NCBI RefSeq assembly: GCF_030384665.1
Contig: NC_083676.1
Coordinates: 1,116,001-1,180,000, forward strand
Direction of reading: 5' to 3'
DNA length: 64,000 bases
From: Lodderomyces elongisporus
Lineage: Eukaryota; Ascomycota; Pichiomycetes; Serinales; Debaryomycetaceae
The notes beneath the pieces are model-generated. The model made no database searches, was not told where the DNA came from, and was given only the letters and a program-made list of their open reading frames with translations. Both the position numbers and the translations under genes were made by a program. Of the stretch, positions 20,097-30,421 are shown one piece after another. How positions within the stretch are numbered: position 1 is the first letter of the stretch; each line of letters begins with the position of its first letter.

Positions 20097-23000
20097 TTAT
20101 TGAAATTCATTATCAAACAAGTCCAGACAAAGTATATTCTTCTTTCCTATTGATCTCAACCCACAATTGATTATCAACTTCCCGTGCTCTCGCATAATCT
20201 CCCACTGACTTCTAACAAGCTTACTACCTATCAAGAAACATAACCCAGAAATGTTTTGCTTATTGGAAATCAAAGGAAGAATTTCACAATATTTGTTAAT
20301 CACATCATGGTGTTTTGTTCCTGAATAAGGATGTATACTATACTCCTTATGCAAATTTTGTTTCCTTAAATTGGTCAAAAACTCCTCTTTGATCCGTATT
20401 AAATATTGATAACCATTCTCGGCACTCAATGTTGCAAGCTGTTCCTCGTATCTATTACTATCCAGACTGGTTTCATTCATATGTTCAATTTCTGGATATC
20501 GGTTACTTTCAAGACCACAAGTCACAAAACAGAAACTCCATAGCACCAAGATTGCCAAACTCAACGGTGCAGCTGAATCATGATAGTCGCAATTAGAGTT
20601 CCAGTCTAATGGTTCATTTTCTTCTCCCAAAAAGACATTCCATAGGAAGACAAGACAATAAACAATACTTCTTAAACTCTCGACGCTTTTGTTTTTACTT
20701 CCCCAAAGATTGATCATCTTGCGTTGAACAATGTGATGGTCCTTCATTGACGCAGCAACACTTTGATTTGCCGGCGAGCCACAATAAATTGCAATATCAT
20801 AGTTGGTCAAATCGGGCATAGCAATAATTTGTGTTAGGTAAAATATAGGTAAAGATACATTCACTTTAGGTGTATTGTAAACGGACACGCCTGTAGTAGC
20901 GGTGGGTTTCGCATTGTCCATTATTTGAAAGTACCAAGTGTCAAAGACTCGAGAAAGCATTTCTCTCCATATCTTGCTATTACTGCTCAAATGATTGCCC
21001 GTGAGCAACGACGAATGCGTTTGAAGCTCAACTTGTTGCATTTGGTACATTAGTGAGATCAATCCTGCAAGCAAGATTTTTTTGTAAAAGGGCGACTCGG
21101 CTTTAAGTTCTTCAAACTTCATTCCTCCTAATCCGCTTCCTCCTCCACTTTTGAGCAATTTTTTCACAGCAGACAAGAAACTTTCCTTTTTAGGGACTTT
21201 TTTCTTATTACCTGCATCTTGAAGCTTTTTTAATCGTTTAACAAGTTTTTTAAACGAGCCATTGATTTCGGTTGACTCCCAAATAGTTTCTTCATTGCAT
21301 GGGATATTGAGCAACTGTAATTGGTAAAACAAAATTTGTGGATTATGGCGGAACTTGACATAATCAATTATGTCCAAATAAAAAGTCATAAATGTTGCCC
21401 TCTTTAAAGATTCAGATTCCACCCATTGATCAAACAATACTTGATCCTTGTTTTCATCATTATTTTCCTCTCCGCGAGAATCTTCAGCTTCATTTGTCTC
21501 GCTCTCTTCCCCTGCACTTGATGGCGCGCTTGTGCTTTTCTTGTTGATCTTTGCAGGGTTCCCACCCATCATTGCACTTCGTCTCAATAGTTGTGCAGTA
21601 GTTCCATGATGTAAGTGCGCTCTTTCGTGCAACCTCCGAGAAAGAAAATTTTTCTCCACCCATTCCAACATGTTGAGGCATTGCAAAATCCATACTTTGA
21701 CTGGCGACTTGAAATCCTCGTGCTGAAACAATGCAAACCTCAATGGTTGTGCAAGTGCATTACTAATTTCCCACTCAAGGGATTTCTTACGTTGTTGAGA
21801 CAATTGTTCTGCTGTTCCGGGGAAACTATACTGAGCACCAACAATAATCATTGATGCTAATAATAACGGGTTGGCTGTCTTTGTGTCAAACGACGGTTTG
21901 TGAACAATGGAAAATTGGGGATGAAAATGGCTCCAATACAGCGACAAGTAGTATGCAAATCTGTTCTCGAGTTTACTTTCGAGTTTGCTTTCGAGTTTAT
22001 TTTCCAATTTGTTATTGGCTTCTCCAAGTTTGGCGATATCTAGTCTGTTGATACCGAGTGATTGAAAAATTGAGTTAACCAATTGAGTGTCCAAATAATA
22101 GTTTCTATACTTGCCAATATTGTATCTTTCTGAGAAATGCATATACTTACCCTCTTCGGTTAAGGTGATGTCTGAAAGTGCGGGAACACTCTCGGCAACA
22201 GAGTCAGCGGTGCTAGTGGGAGATGTGGTTGTCGTATCAGTATTATATACCTGGTTAGGGAATCTTGCATTTTCTTCAGTGATGGATCTCCGTGCAGTTT
22301 TTGATGCCATATTATTATAATTAGTTGTGAAGAACTCATCGAGAGGATTGGATTCATTTGAAAATACATTTGCATCCATGATTCCGTTATGAAGTATGTT
22401 TGCACTGTCATATGGTGGTTGTACTGATTGACTTATATTTGATTGGCCATTACTTGTCATTTGAGGCGACATCACATATGGTGATGGGATATTGGGGGTG
22501 TTTTGACCAAGTCCAAAATTGATTGTATTACTCTGTTGTGAGTGTTGTTGCTGAAATGACGGTACTGCTTGTATTTGTGACACCTTTTGTTGCTGTTGCT
22601 GCTGTTGTTGATGATGCTGTGGGATAGTACTAGCAGGCTGGACCTGGTACGGTACGCTTGTCTGTTGATAGTCGTTGAACAACCAATTCAAAATATCATT
22701 TTGGGGCAAAGTTGTTCCGTAGTTCTTGAGTAGAGTGTCAAAGTTATTTGTGTTGGGATACCCAAGATTGGTAGTCAAGGGATACAGGGGAGAGGAGTCG
22801 ATTGTTGGTGGTATTGGTGGTGCACCAGAAATTGGTGTGTGTGCCAACTGATTATTGTCGTGAGTTTGTTGGTGTTGAAGATGATGATGAATGTTTTGAT
22901 GCTGTTGATGCTGTTGATGCTGTTGTTCTAGTAGCAGTTGAGTAGGATGAGTAGGTGGAAAGTGGTTAGAATGTGAAGAGTTGAGCAGTGAATGTCTTTC

Positions 23001-23609
23001 TCGTCCATTAGGAGTATGAACATTAGGGTAGGATACTCTTCTCTCTGCTGTGTCAATGAGATTTGAGATTTGCATACCGTTTCCTGGCTGATGTGAAATC
23101 CCAGTATCAGTAGCGAGTGTTGCAATAGAACTACTTGAACCGTATTTTTTCCTCTTGATGTCTCTTTTTCCGCCAGTACGTCCATTATTGTTGTCGGATT
23201 TGGCTGGTGATGTCGCTGCAGTACCACTTGCCTCATTCATTAGTTCATAGTGTCTTCTTACATGTCTTTCTTTCAAATCTTTCCTAACAAAAGTCTTTCC
23301 ACATTTTGTTGTTCCACCACCTACCCCTCTACTTCCATTTCCATTTCCACTTGCCTCGCCCATTTCGACTGGGAAATCGCAAACAAACACTTCCTTTGGT
23401 TCGTGGTTCAAATTATGACGAGCTAGGTGGTCGGATCTACTAAAAACTTTGTCGCAGTGCTGACATGGAAATGTTCCCAAAGAACGTTTTTTCTTTTTCT
23501 TGGTGGTGTTGGTCGTGGTTATATTGGCAACTGAAGAAGGGGCGGCTGAATTGTTATGGTTTGCATCCTCGAAATCAAGGGGCGTGCTGCCTGTGCTTGA
23601 AGTGCTCAT
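20097..23609 (-). CDS. C2H2 zinc-finger transcription factor with fungal-specific TF domain
   Basis: 1170 residues. A basic stretch (TTKKKKKRS) precedes finger 1 (C49, C52, H65, H69) and finger 2 (C77, C103, H116, H120; CGKTFVRKDLKERHVRRH). Finger 2 has 25 residues between its cysteines instead of the usual 2-4. A Gln/His/Asn-rich region (~residues 200-430) resembles an activation domain. Residues ~560-1150 look like the fungal_trans (MHR) domain, with YWSHFHPQFSIVHKPSF as its recognisable start. This architecture occurs in Adr1, Rsf2 and Tda9-type regulators of carbon and stress genes, but I cannot assign an orthologue. It is a sequence-specific nuclear regulator by inference. Its upstream region contains a CACGTG element and a TG minisatellite. 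Confidence 0.85.
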   Translation of the reverse strand: MSTSSTGSTPLDFEDANHNNSAAPSSVANITTTNTTKKKKKRSLGTFPCQHCDKVFSRSDHLARHNLNHEPKEVFVCDFPVEMGEASGNGNGSRGVGGGTTKCGKTFVRKDLKERHVRRHYELMNEASGTAATSPAKSDNNNGRTGGKRDIKRKKYGSSSSIATLATDTGISHQPGNGMQISNLIDTAERRVSYPNVHTPNGRERHSLLNSSHSNHFPPTHPTQLLLEQQHQQHQQHQNIHHHLQHQQTHDNNQLAHTPISGAPPIPPTIDSSPLYPLTTNLGYPNTNNFDTLLKNYGTTLPQNDILNWLFNDYQQTSVPYQVQPASTIPQHHQQQQQQQQKVSQIQAVPSFQQQHSQQSNTINFGLGQNTPNIPSPYVMSPQMTSNGQSNISQSVQPPYDSANILHNGIMDANVFSNESNPLDEFFTTNYNNMASKTARRSITEENARFPNQVYNTDTTTTSPTSTADSVAESVPALSDITLTEEGKYMHFSERYNIGKYRNYYLDTQLVNSIFQSLGINRLDIAKLGEANNKLENKLESKLESKLENRFAYYLSLYWSHFHPQFSIVHKPSFDTKTANPLLLASMIIVGAQYSFPGTAEQLSQQRKKSLEWEISNALAQPLRFALFQHEDFKSPVKVWILQCLNMLEWVEKNFLSRRLHERAHLHHGTTAQLLRRSAMMGGNPAKINKKSTSAPSSAGEESETNEAEDSRGEENNDENKDQVLFDQWVESESLKRATFMTFYLDIIDYVKFRHNPQILFYQLQLLNIPCNEETIWESTEINGSFKKLVKRLKKLQDAGNKKKVPKKESFLSAVKKLLKSGGGSGLGGMKFEELKAESPFYKKILLAGLISLMYQMQQVELQTHSSLLTGNHLSSNSKIWREMLSRVFDTWYFQIMDNAKPTATTGVSVYNTPKVNVSLPIFYLTQIIAMPDLTNYDIAIYCGSPANQSVAASMKDHHIVQRKMINLWGSKNKSVESLRSIVYCLVFLWNVFLGEENEPLDWNSNCDYHDSAAPLSLAILVLWSFCFVTCGLESNRYPEIEHMNETSLDSNRYEEQLATLSAENGYQYLIRIKEEFLTNLRKQNLHKEYSIHPYSGTKHHDVINKYCEILPLISNKQNISGLCFLIGSKLVRSQWEIMREHGKLIINCGLRSIGKKNILCLDLFDNEFQ

Positions 23610-23905
23610 CTGTTCTGTTCTGTTTTGTTCTGTTTTGTTTTGTTTTGTTTCCTTCCGTTCTAATCAATGCCTCGAAGACTATGTACAACTCTATACAACA
23701 GACTTGAAGGTGAGCAGGTAGTTAGCTGCTTCGGCTGTTAGTGTTTTGTAATTGATAGATTGGTTAAAAATATTTGTTGATGACTCTTGCAATGAGCTAG
23801 CGGAATCAAAGTCCGAGTAGAGAAAGAGCAAAAATAAAAAAATAAAAAAAAATAAAAAAAAAACAATAAATAATCTGTATATATATATATATATATATAT
23901 GTATA

Positions 23906-23957
23906 TGTGTGTGTGTTTGTGTGTGTTTGTGTGTGTTTGTGTGTGTTTGTGTGTGTA
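23906..23957. repeat. 10-base TG minisatellite
   Basis: About five copies of GTGTGTGTTT in a row, next to an AT microsatellite, upstream of the zinc-finger gene. Such purine/pyrimidine alternation can adopt Z-DNA. Confidence 0.85.
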
Positions 23958-24253
23958 TGAATATATTCTCATAAATACAACTAGAGTCAACCTCCTTGCC
24001 CTGTGACCACTTCTGAGCAACAAGAGTCAAATGATGCGCTGTTGTAACTTACACTTTGTTACTCTCATTCACCTATTGCTGTGCTCCTCTTTTGTCTGAA
24101 ATTTCTCTCCTTCTGATGTATAATGAGCTAAAAATGGGCGAAATCTTTGACTTGTTTCCCTTTTTTTATGTTCTTTCGTTCAAAACAGTCAGATGAACGA
24201 CGGTAGCCTTTTGCGCGAAACTGTAGCTCTTCACCTGACTATACAAAAGCGCT

Positions 24254-24266
24254 GGCATCACGTGAT
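24254..24266. promoter_or_regulatory. CACGTG element upstream of the zinc-finger gene
   Basis: ATCACGTGAT is a palindromic Cbf1/bHLH-type site about 650 bases upstream of the zinc-finger gene start. The 14-base context TGGCATCACGTGAT is identical to that at 119-132. Binding is inferred from the motif. Confidence 0.4.
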
Positions 24267-24751
24267 ATTAGTGCATTGACATATATATATAACTATATAA
24301 ATATATAGCTATAGAAATATATACATATTTATACACGGCATCATCCTCTTTGATTTATAGGTGGGGCGGGGGAATTTTTTCCTATTGTGGTATTGTCTCT
24401 GTTGGTAATACATTTGCCAACATTTACATTGGAAAAAATATTAGAAAAAAAAAAAAACTTAGTGAAAAAGTACTAATTTGAATTTTATTGACTTACTTGG
24501 TGTCTACTTGTAAATTATGTGGAAAACACCCCTTTTTCGTTTATATCAATTTAGGATCTTGGTGTTGATTTGGCAATTAGTTCTCTTTTTTTTTTGTTTT
24601 GTTTTTCTGTGCTTGGGATGTTCCAATAAAGATGAAGTAGCGATATTTGCATTACATTACGTTTTTTGCTTGGTTTCCACTCGTAAATTTTTACTGTTTG
24701 GGAATATATACACACACACACACACACATATATACATATATATATAATATG

Positions 24752-25725
24752 TCAGAGCAATTTTTCATTCATTTGCTTATACAAGACATGATCAACTGGA
24801 AGATAGCGATTGATGTTTATAACATTGTCATCATCACTGAATCTCAATTTCTTGGGCTGGTGCATTGATGCATCTACTAGCAGGAACGAATTTGCGATAC
24901 TTTGAGCATCATTATTTGCTAGATGTATAGGATCGTTTGCAATAGCAACAGTGGCATACAGACCATTTGTTGAAACATTACCCTCACTAACATTAAAGTC
25001 AATAGCATTATTGCTATTGTCTTCTCTATCTTGTAAATCTTCGTCCTCCACATCTGTGTCATTATTGTAGTTTTTTGCGTCGCTGGCAAAGCTCGCTACA
25101 AATCGTCTGTAGTTTGCCAAAAATCCATTTTGAAGAATTATATGCTCCATGGTTGTGGCCGATTTGCCGCCGTTATTGAAATAGTCAAAGAAATACTCCT
25201 CATCATAGTGTTTATAGTCTCTAGAGTCTAGCTTCCAGATTGTATAGTACTTGTCGTAAAATTTTGGGTTTTCTAGTTTTTGGTAGCTGCAACCAGCGAG
25301 TCGATGGTTTAAAAACAAATGGAAATGGTCGATTAGGTTTTCCAATTTTATTTCCTCGTACTTTTCAATGAAGATTGCTTTTATAATGTCTGATAGCTCG
25401 TTTTTGTATCTATGATTTACTATTCGACCGAGAAAAATGTCTATATTATCCTCTTTTTGAATAATACTGTTAATGATATAATTTTTTATATTTGCATAAA
25501 GCAGTTGATTGCCTACAGAATCCGGTGGGAAAAACTCTTTGATCCAACCGTCAATTTTTTGGTAGCACATCACCATTGAAATATCTCTAAAGTCTGCTTC
25601 GTACGACCCTCGTCGAGAAAAGCTTCCTCTTTTGAACGAGGACTTTGGCGTATCCAAGGGAACAAGTATAGGACTAGGAGGCACGTGCTCAAACTCCATC
25701 AAACTATCTTCATCTTCTTCATCGC

Positions 25726-25762
<37 letters not shown>

Positions 25763-26032
25763 GTTGTTGTTGTTGTTGTCGTCGTCGTCAATTATGCGAG
25801 GTTGGTCACTACAATGTTTTTTTGTAGAATGTATGTCTATCCCTTCTTCGCAAGTGGTTTCTTTAAAGTTGTGAAAGTCTATAAGGCCAAATTGAATTGT
25901 AAGATTAATTCCGTGTTGAATTAAAGCTCTAGTCTCGAAGAGGTGTGGATTGTTGCAAGTTGAAAACGGGAACCTCTGCTCCAAAATCTTTCTTTTAGAG
26001 TCAGCACCACCCATATTCTCAAAACTGTTCAT
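24752..26032 (-). CDS. Unrecognised protein, possible signalling or regulatory function
   Basis: 426 residues from a clear ATG. I do not recognise the family. Visible features: an N-terminal ~70-residue folded-looking part, then a poly-D/poly-N linker encoded by GAC/AAC/AAT repeats, then an acidic patch, a basic serine segment (FKRGSFSRRGSYE) that looks like a PKA-type phosphosite cluster, then ~170 residues rich in aromatic residues and predicted helix (CYQKIDGWIKEFFPP onward), and an Asn/Asp-rich tail. Near the C-terminus KKLRFSDDD resembles a degenerate PP1-docking (RVxF) motif; that is speculative. There is no signal peptide or membrane segment. The unique middle domain and normal codon use argue that the gene is real. 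It lies head to head with GDA1 over 1.5 kb. Confidence 0.75.
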
Positions 26033-26298
26033 TTTTCTTTCAACAAAGACTCAATATAGATTTTACGAGGGTTAAAAGAGAGAAAGGGTAAAGGAAGACC
26101 AGGAGTAACACACTCATATATATATATATACAATACAGGTGTATGAGAACAACATTTTTAGCAACAATAGGAATTTGCAGTCGCAGTTGCAGCCTCCCTC
26201 TATATCTTTTATTTTATATTAGTTTATATTATTTTATATTATTTTTTTATTTATATATATATTTTTTTTTTTGGTAGATTTTGTGCGGTGACAAATGA

Positions 26299-26330
26299 GA
26301 CATGTGGGCTCAAGATGAAGCCCACATGTC
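26299..26330. repeat. Perfect 12-base inverted repeat (hairpin)
   Basis: GACATGTGGGCT at 26299-26310 is followed after eight bases by its exact reverse complement AGCCCACATGTC at 26319-26330. The stem is far more stable than expected in this AT-rich DNA. No run of T follows it, so it is not a simple terminator. Confidence 0.9.
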
Positions 26331-26971
26331 CCCGGTTTCATGTTGTTTTCTTGCTTGTTTACTTACCAAGTGCTCCCAACTCCGTGATGCCGAGGCAACG
26401 TGCGCCAATGCTTATTCTAAATACTATGTGTGTTCAGCTTAGGAAAGAGGATCCTGGTTGTGCTCCTTCCACCACAAAGAAGATAAAGATGGGTTTTTGA
26501 TAGAATTTTGGGATTCGATCACAAACTCCTTTGGTATATATATATGTATGTATATATATATATATATATATATATGTACATGGAAATGAAAGAAAATAAT
26601 CGATATGAACGTTTATTGTCTATATTACTCAGAAGTAGATACATCAGGACTAGTAGATAAGTACAGCCATAGAGTTAGCAATAGTGGATTTGAAAAGCCA
26701 TCTACCCTACTTTTTTTACTCTTTTTTCCTTCACACCTAACTTGCTAACCACATATTACACAATCGGTATCTGGAGATGTAATGATTCCTTTTCTTTATC
26801 GTTCCACCATCAAAAGGATATAGAAACATTTTATCATACACTGTTGCCCTATCTATCTTTCTTTTGTCTTTTGTCTTGTTTCTTTTTATTTTTTATTTTT
26901 TTTTTCTCCCCAAAGAGTGACGCAAATGGACAGTATTTCTGTGTCGTTTCCTTCTTTTTCTTTTCTTTTTT

Positions 26972-26989
26972 CCCCCCCCCCCCCCCCCC
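26972..26989. repeat. Poly-C run of 18
   Basis: Eighteen consecutive C preceded by a T-rich tract, about 540 bases before the GDA1 start. The opposite strand can form a G-quadruplex. Confidence 0.85.
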
Positions 26990-27529
26990 TTCACAAAGTG
27001 CCAGAATTTCACGACAAACTCCCTCGAGCACGAGATGACACGGTCTCCAATCTTTCCCAAAAAAGACAATTAAAAGCAGAAGGAGAGAGAACTGAAAAAA
27101 AAAGAAACATCTCACACTACAACACCACAACACCACAATACCACGACACACGTACCTCGTAGTTGTGGGCCGTTTTTTGTTTCTTTCTGTTCATTTTTTT
27201 CAGTATTTTTTTTTCTTTTTCTTTCTTTCTTTCTTTCTTTTATTCTTTTTGCTCCTTTCATATGTAAACAAAAGAAACCAAAAGAAAAGAGGAAGAATCA
27301 GATATATAATATCTTGCACGTCAAAGAACAGGGCCTTTATAAATTATTCATAGCAAAAACTTGGACTGAATCACATAAATTATCGCGATTCTTTTTCCAT
27401 TTTGTTTTTTTTTTCTCTCTTGTTCTGTTCTGTTCTTGTTTTTTGTTCTTTTTTTTTTTTTTTGGATTTCAAGTTGAGTTTGTTACTTTCAGTTCGACCA
27501 AAGTACTCTTTATCTATTGAAATAAGCAA

Positions 27530-29443
27530 ATGCTAAACACTCGAAATTTGAGGCTCGTTGTGGCCGTGCTAGCCATCTTTGGTATCGTTGCATTCTTTGT
27601 CAGCTCACAGAACTCAGCAGGCAGCTCAGTCGGCCGTGTCAACAAAGAAATACTTAAATCCAATAACAATGCCGGTGGTGGTATTCAAAAGGGTACCCTG
27701 AATGATCAGTCCAATTTGATCCAACCCCCTGTCATCGAAGACGAAGAAGAAAAGGAACAACAACAACAACAACAACAACAACAACTGCCACTGCAACAAA
27801 AGACGGAAGGAAAGAAAGAAAAAGGAACAAATCAACAGGACTTGGAAAAGGAGGATTCAAAGAATACGCTACAAGGAACTCCACACTCAGGAACAAAACC
27901 ACCATACGAGAAAGACGACAAGCCCAAGAAGAACATTGCTGAGAAAATTGGTGGAAATCCCGGTGATTCAATTGCCGACTCCAACGGGAATATCAAGGAA
28001 ACTGAATCAGAAACTGAATCAGGAAACGAATCAGAAAATAAAGATGAAAATGTCAATGACGTTGAAAAAATCACCGACCCTAAAAAAGTCAATATGAATA
28101 GTGAGTGCAATGAGGTGAAATACGTTGTTATGATTGATGCGGGCAGTACTGGTTCAAGAGTCCACGTTTACGAATTCAACACGTGCACTCAACCCCCAAA
28201 ACTACTTTCTGAAGAGTTTATGATGCTTGAACCTGGCTTGAGCTCATTCGACACTGATACAGTTGGCGCAGCTAAATCCTTAGACCCATTGTTGGAAAAG
28301 GCATTGGAAAAAGTCCCAAAAGATAAACAAGGATGTACACCAGTTGCTGTTAAAGCCACTGCTGGGTTGAGACTACTCGGAGAAGAGAAATCGAATGCAA
28401 TTTTGGCAGAAGTGAGAAAACATCTTGAAGAGGATTATCCATTTGCAGTTGTTAAAGGAGATGGTATTTCCATATTGGACGGCAAGGATGAAGGTGTTTA
28501 CGCTTGGGTGACTGCCAATTATTTGTTAGGAAACATTGGAAATAAAGATAAGTTGCCAACTGCTGCAGTATTTGACTTGGGCGGTGGCTCAACCCAAATT
28601 GTGTTTGAACCCGAGTACAAAGATGACGTTCCAGTTGAAGGTGAGACCAAGTACAAGTTTACATTTGGTGACCACGATTTCACCTTGTACCAATTTAGCC
28701 ACTTGGGCTTTGGTTTGATGCAAGGAAGAAACAAAATCAATAAATTGGTTTTGGACAATTATAAAAAGAGCAAAGATGCTAAGGAATTGACATTGTATAC
28801 AAGCAAAAAGGAAGCCAAGGAGGCAGTTGCCGAAGTCGATATTATAAATCCATGTATCCCACCAAAATCTATCGCCAAAAATGTTGCAGTTGAAGTTGCC
28901 GATGGCGAGATTTATGTTGTCAACATGAAAGGTTCATCTGAGGCCACTGGATCACAATGTAGATTTTTGGCTGAGCAAATCTTAAATAAAGACCAAGCAT
29001 GCGAAAGCAAGCCATGTTCATTCAATGGTGTCCATCAGCCATCCTTGGTGCGTGCATTCAACAAAGACTCAGATATGTATGTTTTCTCATTCTTTTACGA
29101 TAGAACAAACCCTATTGGGATGCCATCAAGTTTCACAGTTGAAGAATTGAGGGACTTGACCAAGTCTGTGTGTCAAGGTGAATCATTATGGAACAATGTG
29201 TTTTTGGGCGAGCATGTTGACAATTTGAGCAAGGAACCCCAATGGTGTTTGGACTTGAGTTTTATTACTGCCATGTTGCACACTGGATATGATATTCCAT
29301 TGCATAGAGAGTTAAGGACAGCCAAGAAGATTGACAATAATGAGTTAGGATGGTGTTTGGGCGCTTCTTTACCATTGCTTGATAGCACTAGTTCCAATTG
29401 GGAATGTAAAAAACCGAAAAAGACATCGTTTGAAAATATCTAG
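27530..29443 (+). CDS. GDA1: Golgi guanosine diphosphatase
   Basis: 637 residues. One membrane anchor near the N-terminus ([16 protein letters not shown]) gives type II topology. A ~170-residue charged stem with a poly-Q run separates it from the catalytic GDA1/CD39 domain. All apyrase conserved regions are visible: [14 protein letters not shown] at about residue 203, [21 protein letters not shown], and [12 protein letters not shown] at about residue 347. It should hydrolyse GDP to GMP in the Golgi lumen, letting GMP leave in exchange for GDP-mannose and so supporting mannosylation. OCH1, which uses that GDP-mannose, lies 7 kb downstream. The stem is longer than in S. cerevisiae Gda1. Confidence 0.94.
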   Translation: MLNTRNLRLVVAVLAIFGIVAFFVSSQNSAGSSVGRVNKEILKSNNNAGGGIQKGTLNDQSNLIQPPVIEDEEEKEQQQQQQQQQLPLQQKTEGKKEKGTNQQDLEKEDSKNTLQGTPHSGTKPPYEKDDKPKKNIAEKIGGNPGDSIADSNGNIKETESETESGNESENKDENVNDVEKITDPKKVNMNSECNEVKYVVMIDAGSTGSRVHVYEFNTCTQPPKLLSEEFMMLEPGLSSFDTDTVGAAKSLDPLLEKALEKVPKDKQGCTPVAVKATAGLRLLGEEKSNAILAEVRKHLEEDYPFAVVKGDGISILDGKDEGVYAWVTANYLLGNIGNKDKLPTAAVFDLGGGSTQIVFEPEYKDDVPVEGETKYKFTFGDHDFTLYQFSHLGFGLMQGRNKINKLVLDNYKKSKDAKELTLYTSKKEAKEAVAEVDIINPCIPPKSIAKNVAVEVADGEIYVVNMKGSSEATGSQCRFLAEQILNKDQACESKPCSFNGVHQPSLVRAFNKDSDMYVFSFFYDRTNPIGMPSSFTVEELRDLTKSVCQGESLWNNVFLGEHVDNLSKEPQWCLDLSFITAMLHTGYDIPLHRELRTAKKIDNNELGWCLGASLPLLDSTSSNWECKKPKKTSFENI

Positions 29444-30421
29444 AGGCATAAAATATTATATAGATTACGTTTTAAATAGATGCACCTTTTTTAGTAGCAA
29501 AAAATGTCACCTATTTATCTTTCTTTATCTTTCATCATCATTGATATATATGTCTATATATTTGTGCGTGTTGTACAGTTCTCTAAATGTTATGTACATT
29601 TTCATGAACAATAAAGAAATTCAAAAGGAAGAATAAATAAAGGGTAGGCTAGTGAAATATTTAGTAAAGCATTTTTCCCCCCTTCCCTATCATATATCCG
29701 ATGGATCCCTGCACTGATGATTCCCCTTTTAAAACAGTCCTTTGTGTTTCTTCTTTTGTGTTTTTATTTCTTCTCTACGTGTTGAAGATAAATGACTATA
29801 ATTAGATTTTCCTCAGGACAATATTACATTCGACAAGGAGAGCTGTTTGATTTGATTACTTTCGATTACATCATCGCCTCTTATTCTAGACAAACGAGAG
29901 AACCAACCTTATGAGGGTATCCCTTCACCCACCTTCTCGTTCCCGCACCCACTTTCAAATCTGCTAATCTCCACTTACACCCTTCTTAACAATTGTCTTT
30001 TCCAGTACTCGACATTAGACTTCTTCAGTCTTTACTTAAAAAAAGTTTTAAACATTTGTGTTTATTCTTTTTTTTTCAACTTATTTTATAAGTTTCTATT
30101 TTTTTATTTTTTATTTTTTTTATTTATTTTTTATTTTTTTTATTTATTTTTTATTTTTTTTAATTATTTTCTTCACTCTGAAACTTCCAGCTACCAAATA
30201 CACCACAGAGCCAACAACTCCACCTTACAAATCGCAATAAAACGGCAAATACATACTTTCTGATCTTTCTTCTCGTTTATTTCCCGTTTTTCGCTCTTCT
30301 TTTACCATTTGTTCCTTTTTAAGTTTTAGTTTTTCATCTGTTGTAATTCTTTAATTTGGATACCATTTGGGTGTTGTGTTTTTTTATTCCTTCTTTTCTT
30401 TAGATTTTTCTTTTTTCTTCA
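29444..30421. other. GDA1-UTR1 intergenic region
   Basis: Nearly 1 kb between two plus-strand genes: the 3' flank of GDA1 and the UTR1 promoter. A T-rich block at 30065-30175 has two or three copies of a ~20-base TTTATTTATT-type unit. No gene is seen. Confidence 0.6.

Larger units (their letters stand above)
23610..24751. other. Upstream region of the zinc-finger gene
   Basis: About 1.1 kb. It contains a TTTTG repeat just upstream of the start, an AT microsatellite at 23880-23900, a TG minisatellite at 23906-23957, a CACGTG element at 24259-24264 in a TGGCATCACGTGAT context, AT-rich sequence at 24270-24330 and a CA/TA microsatellite near 24707-24745. Its far end abuts the 3' end of the unrecognised gene. 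Confidence 0.6.
26033..27529. other. Divergent intergenic region with a hairpin
   Basis: About 1.5 kb between the starts of the unrecognised gene and GDA1. It contains a perfect inverted repeat at 26299-26330, a comparatively GC-rich stretch at 26285-26480, an AT microsatellite near 26536-26575, a C18 run at 26972-26989 and many T-rich tracts near GDA1. The GC-rich stretch could be a transcribed RNA (see findings). Confidence 0.55.
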
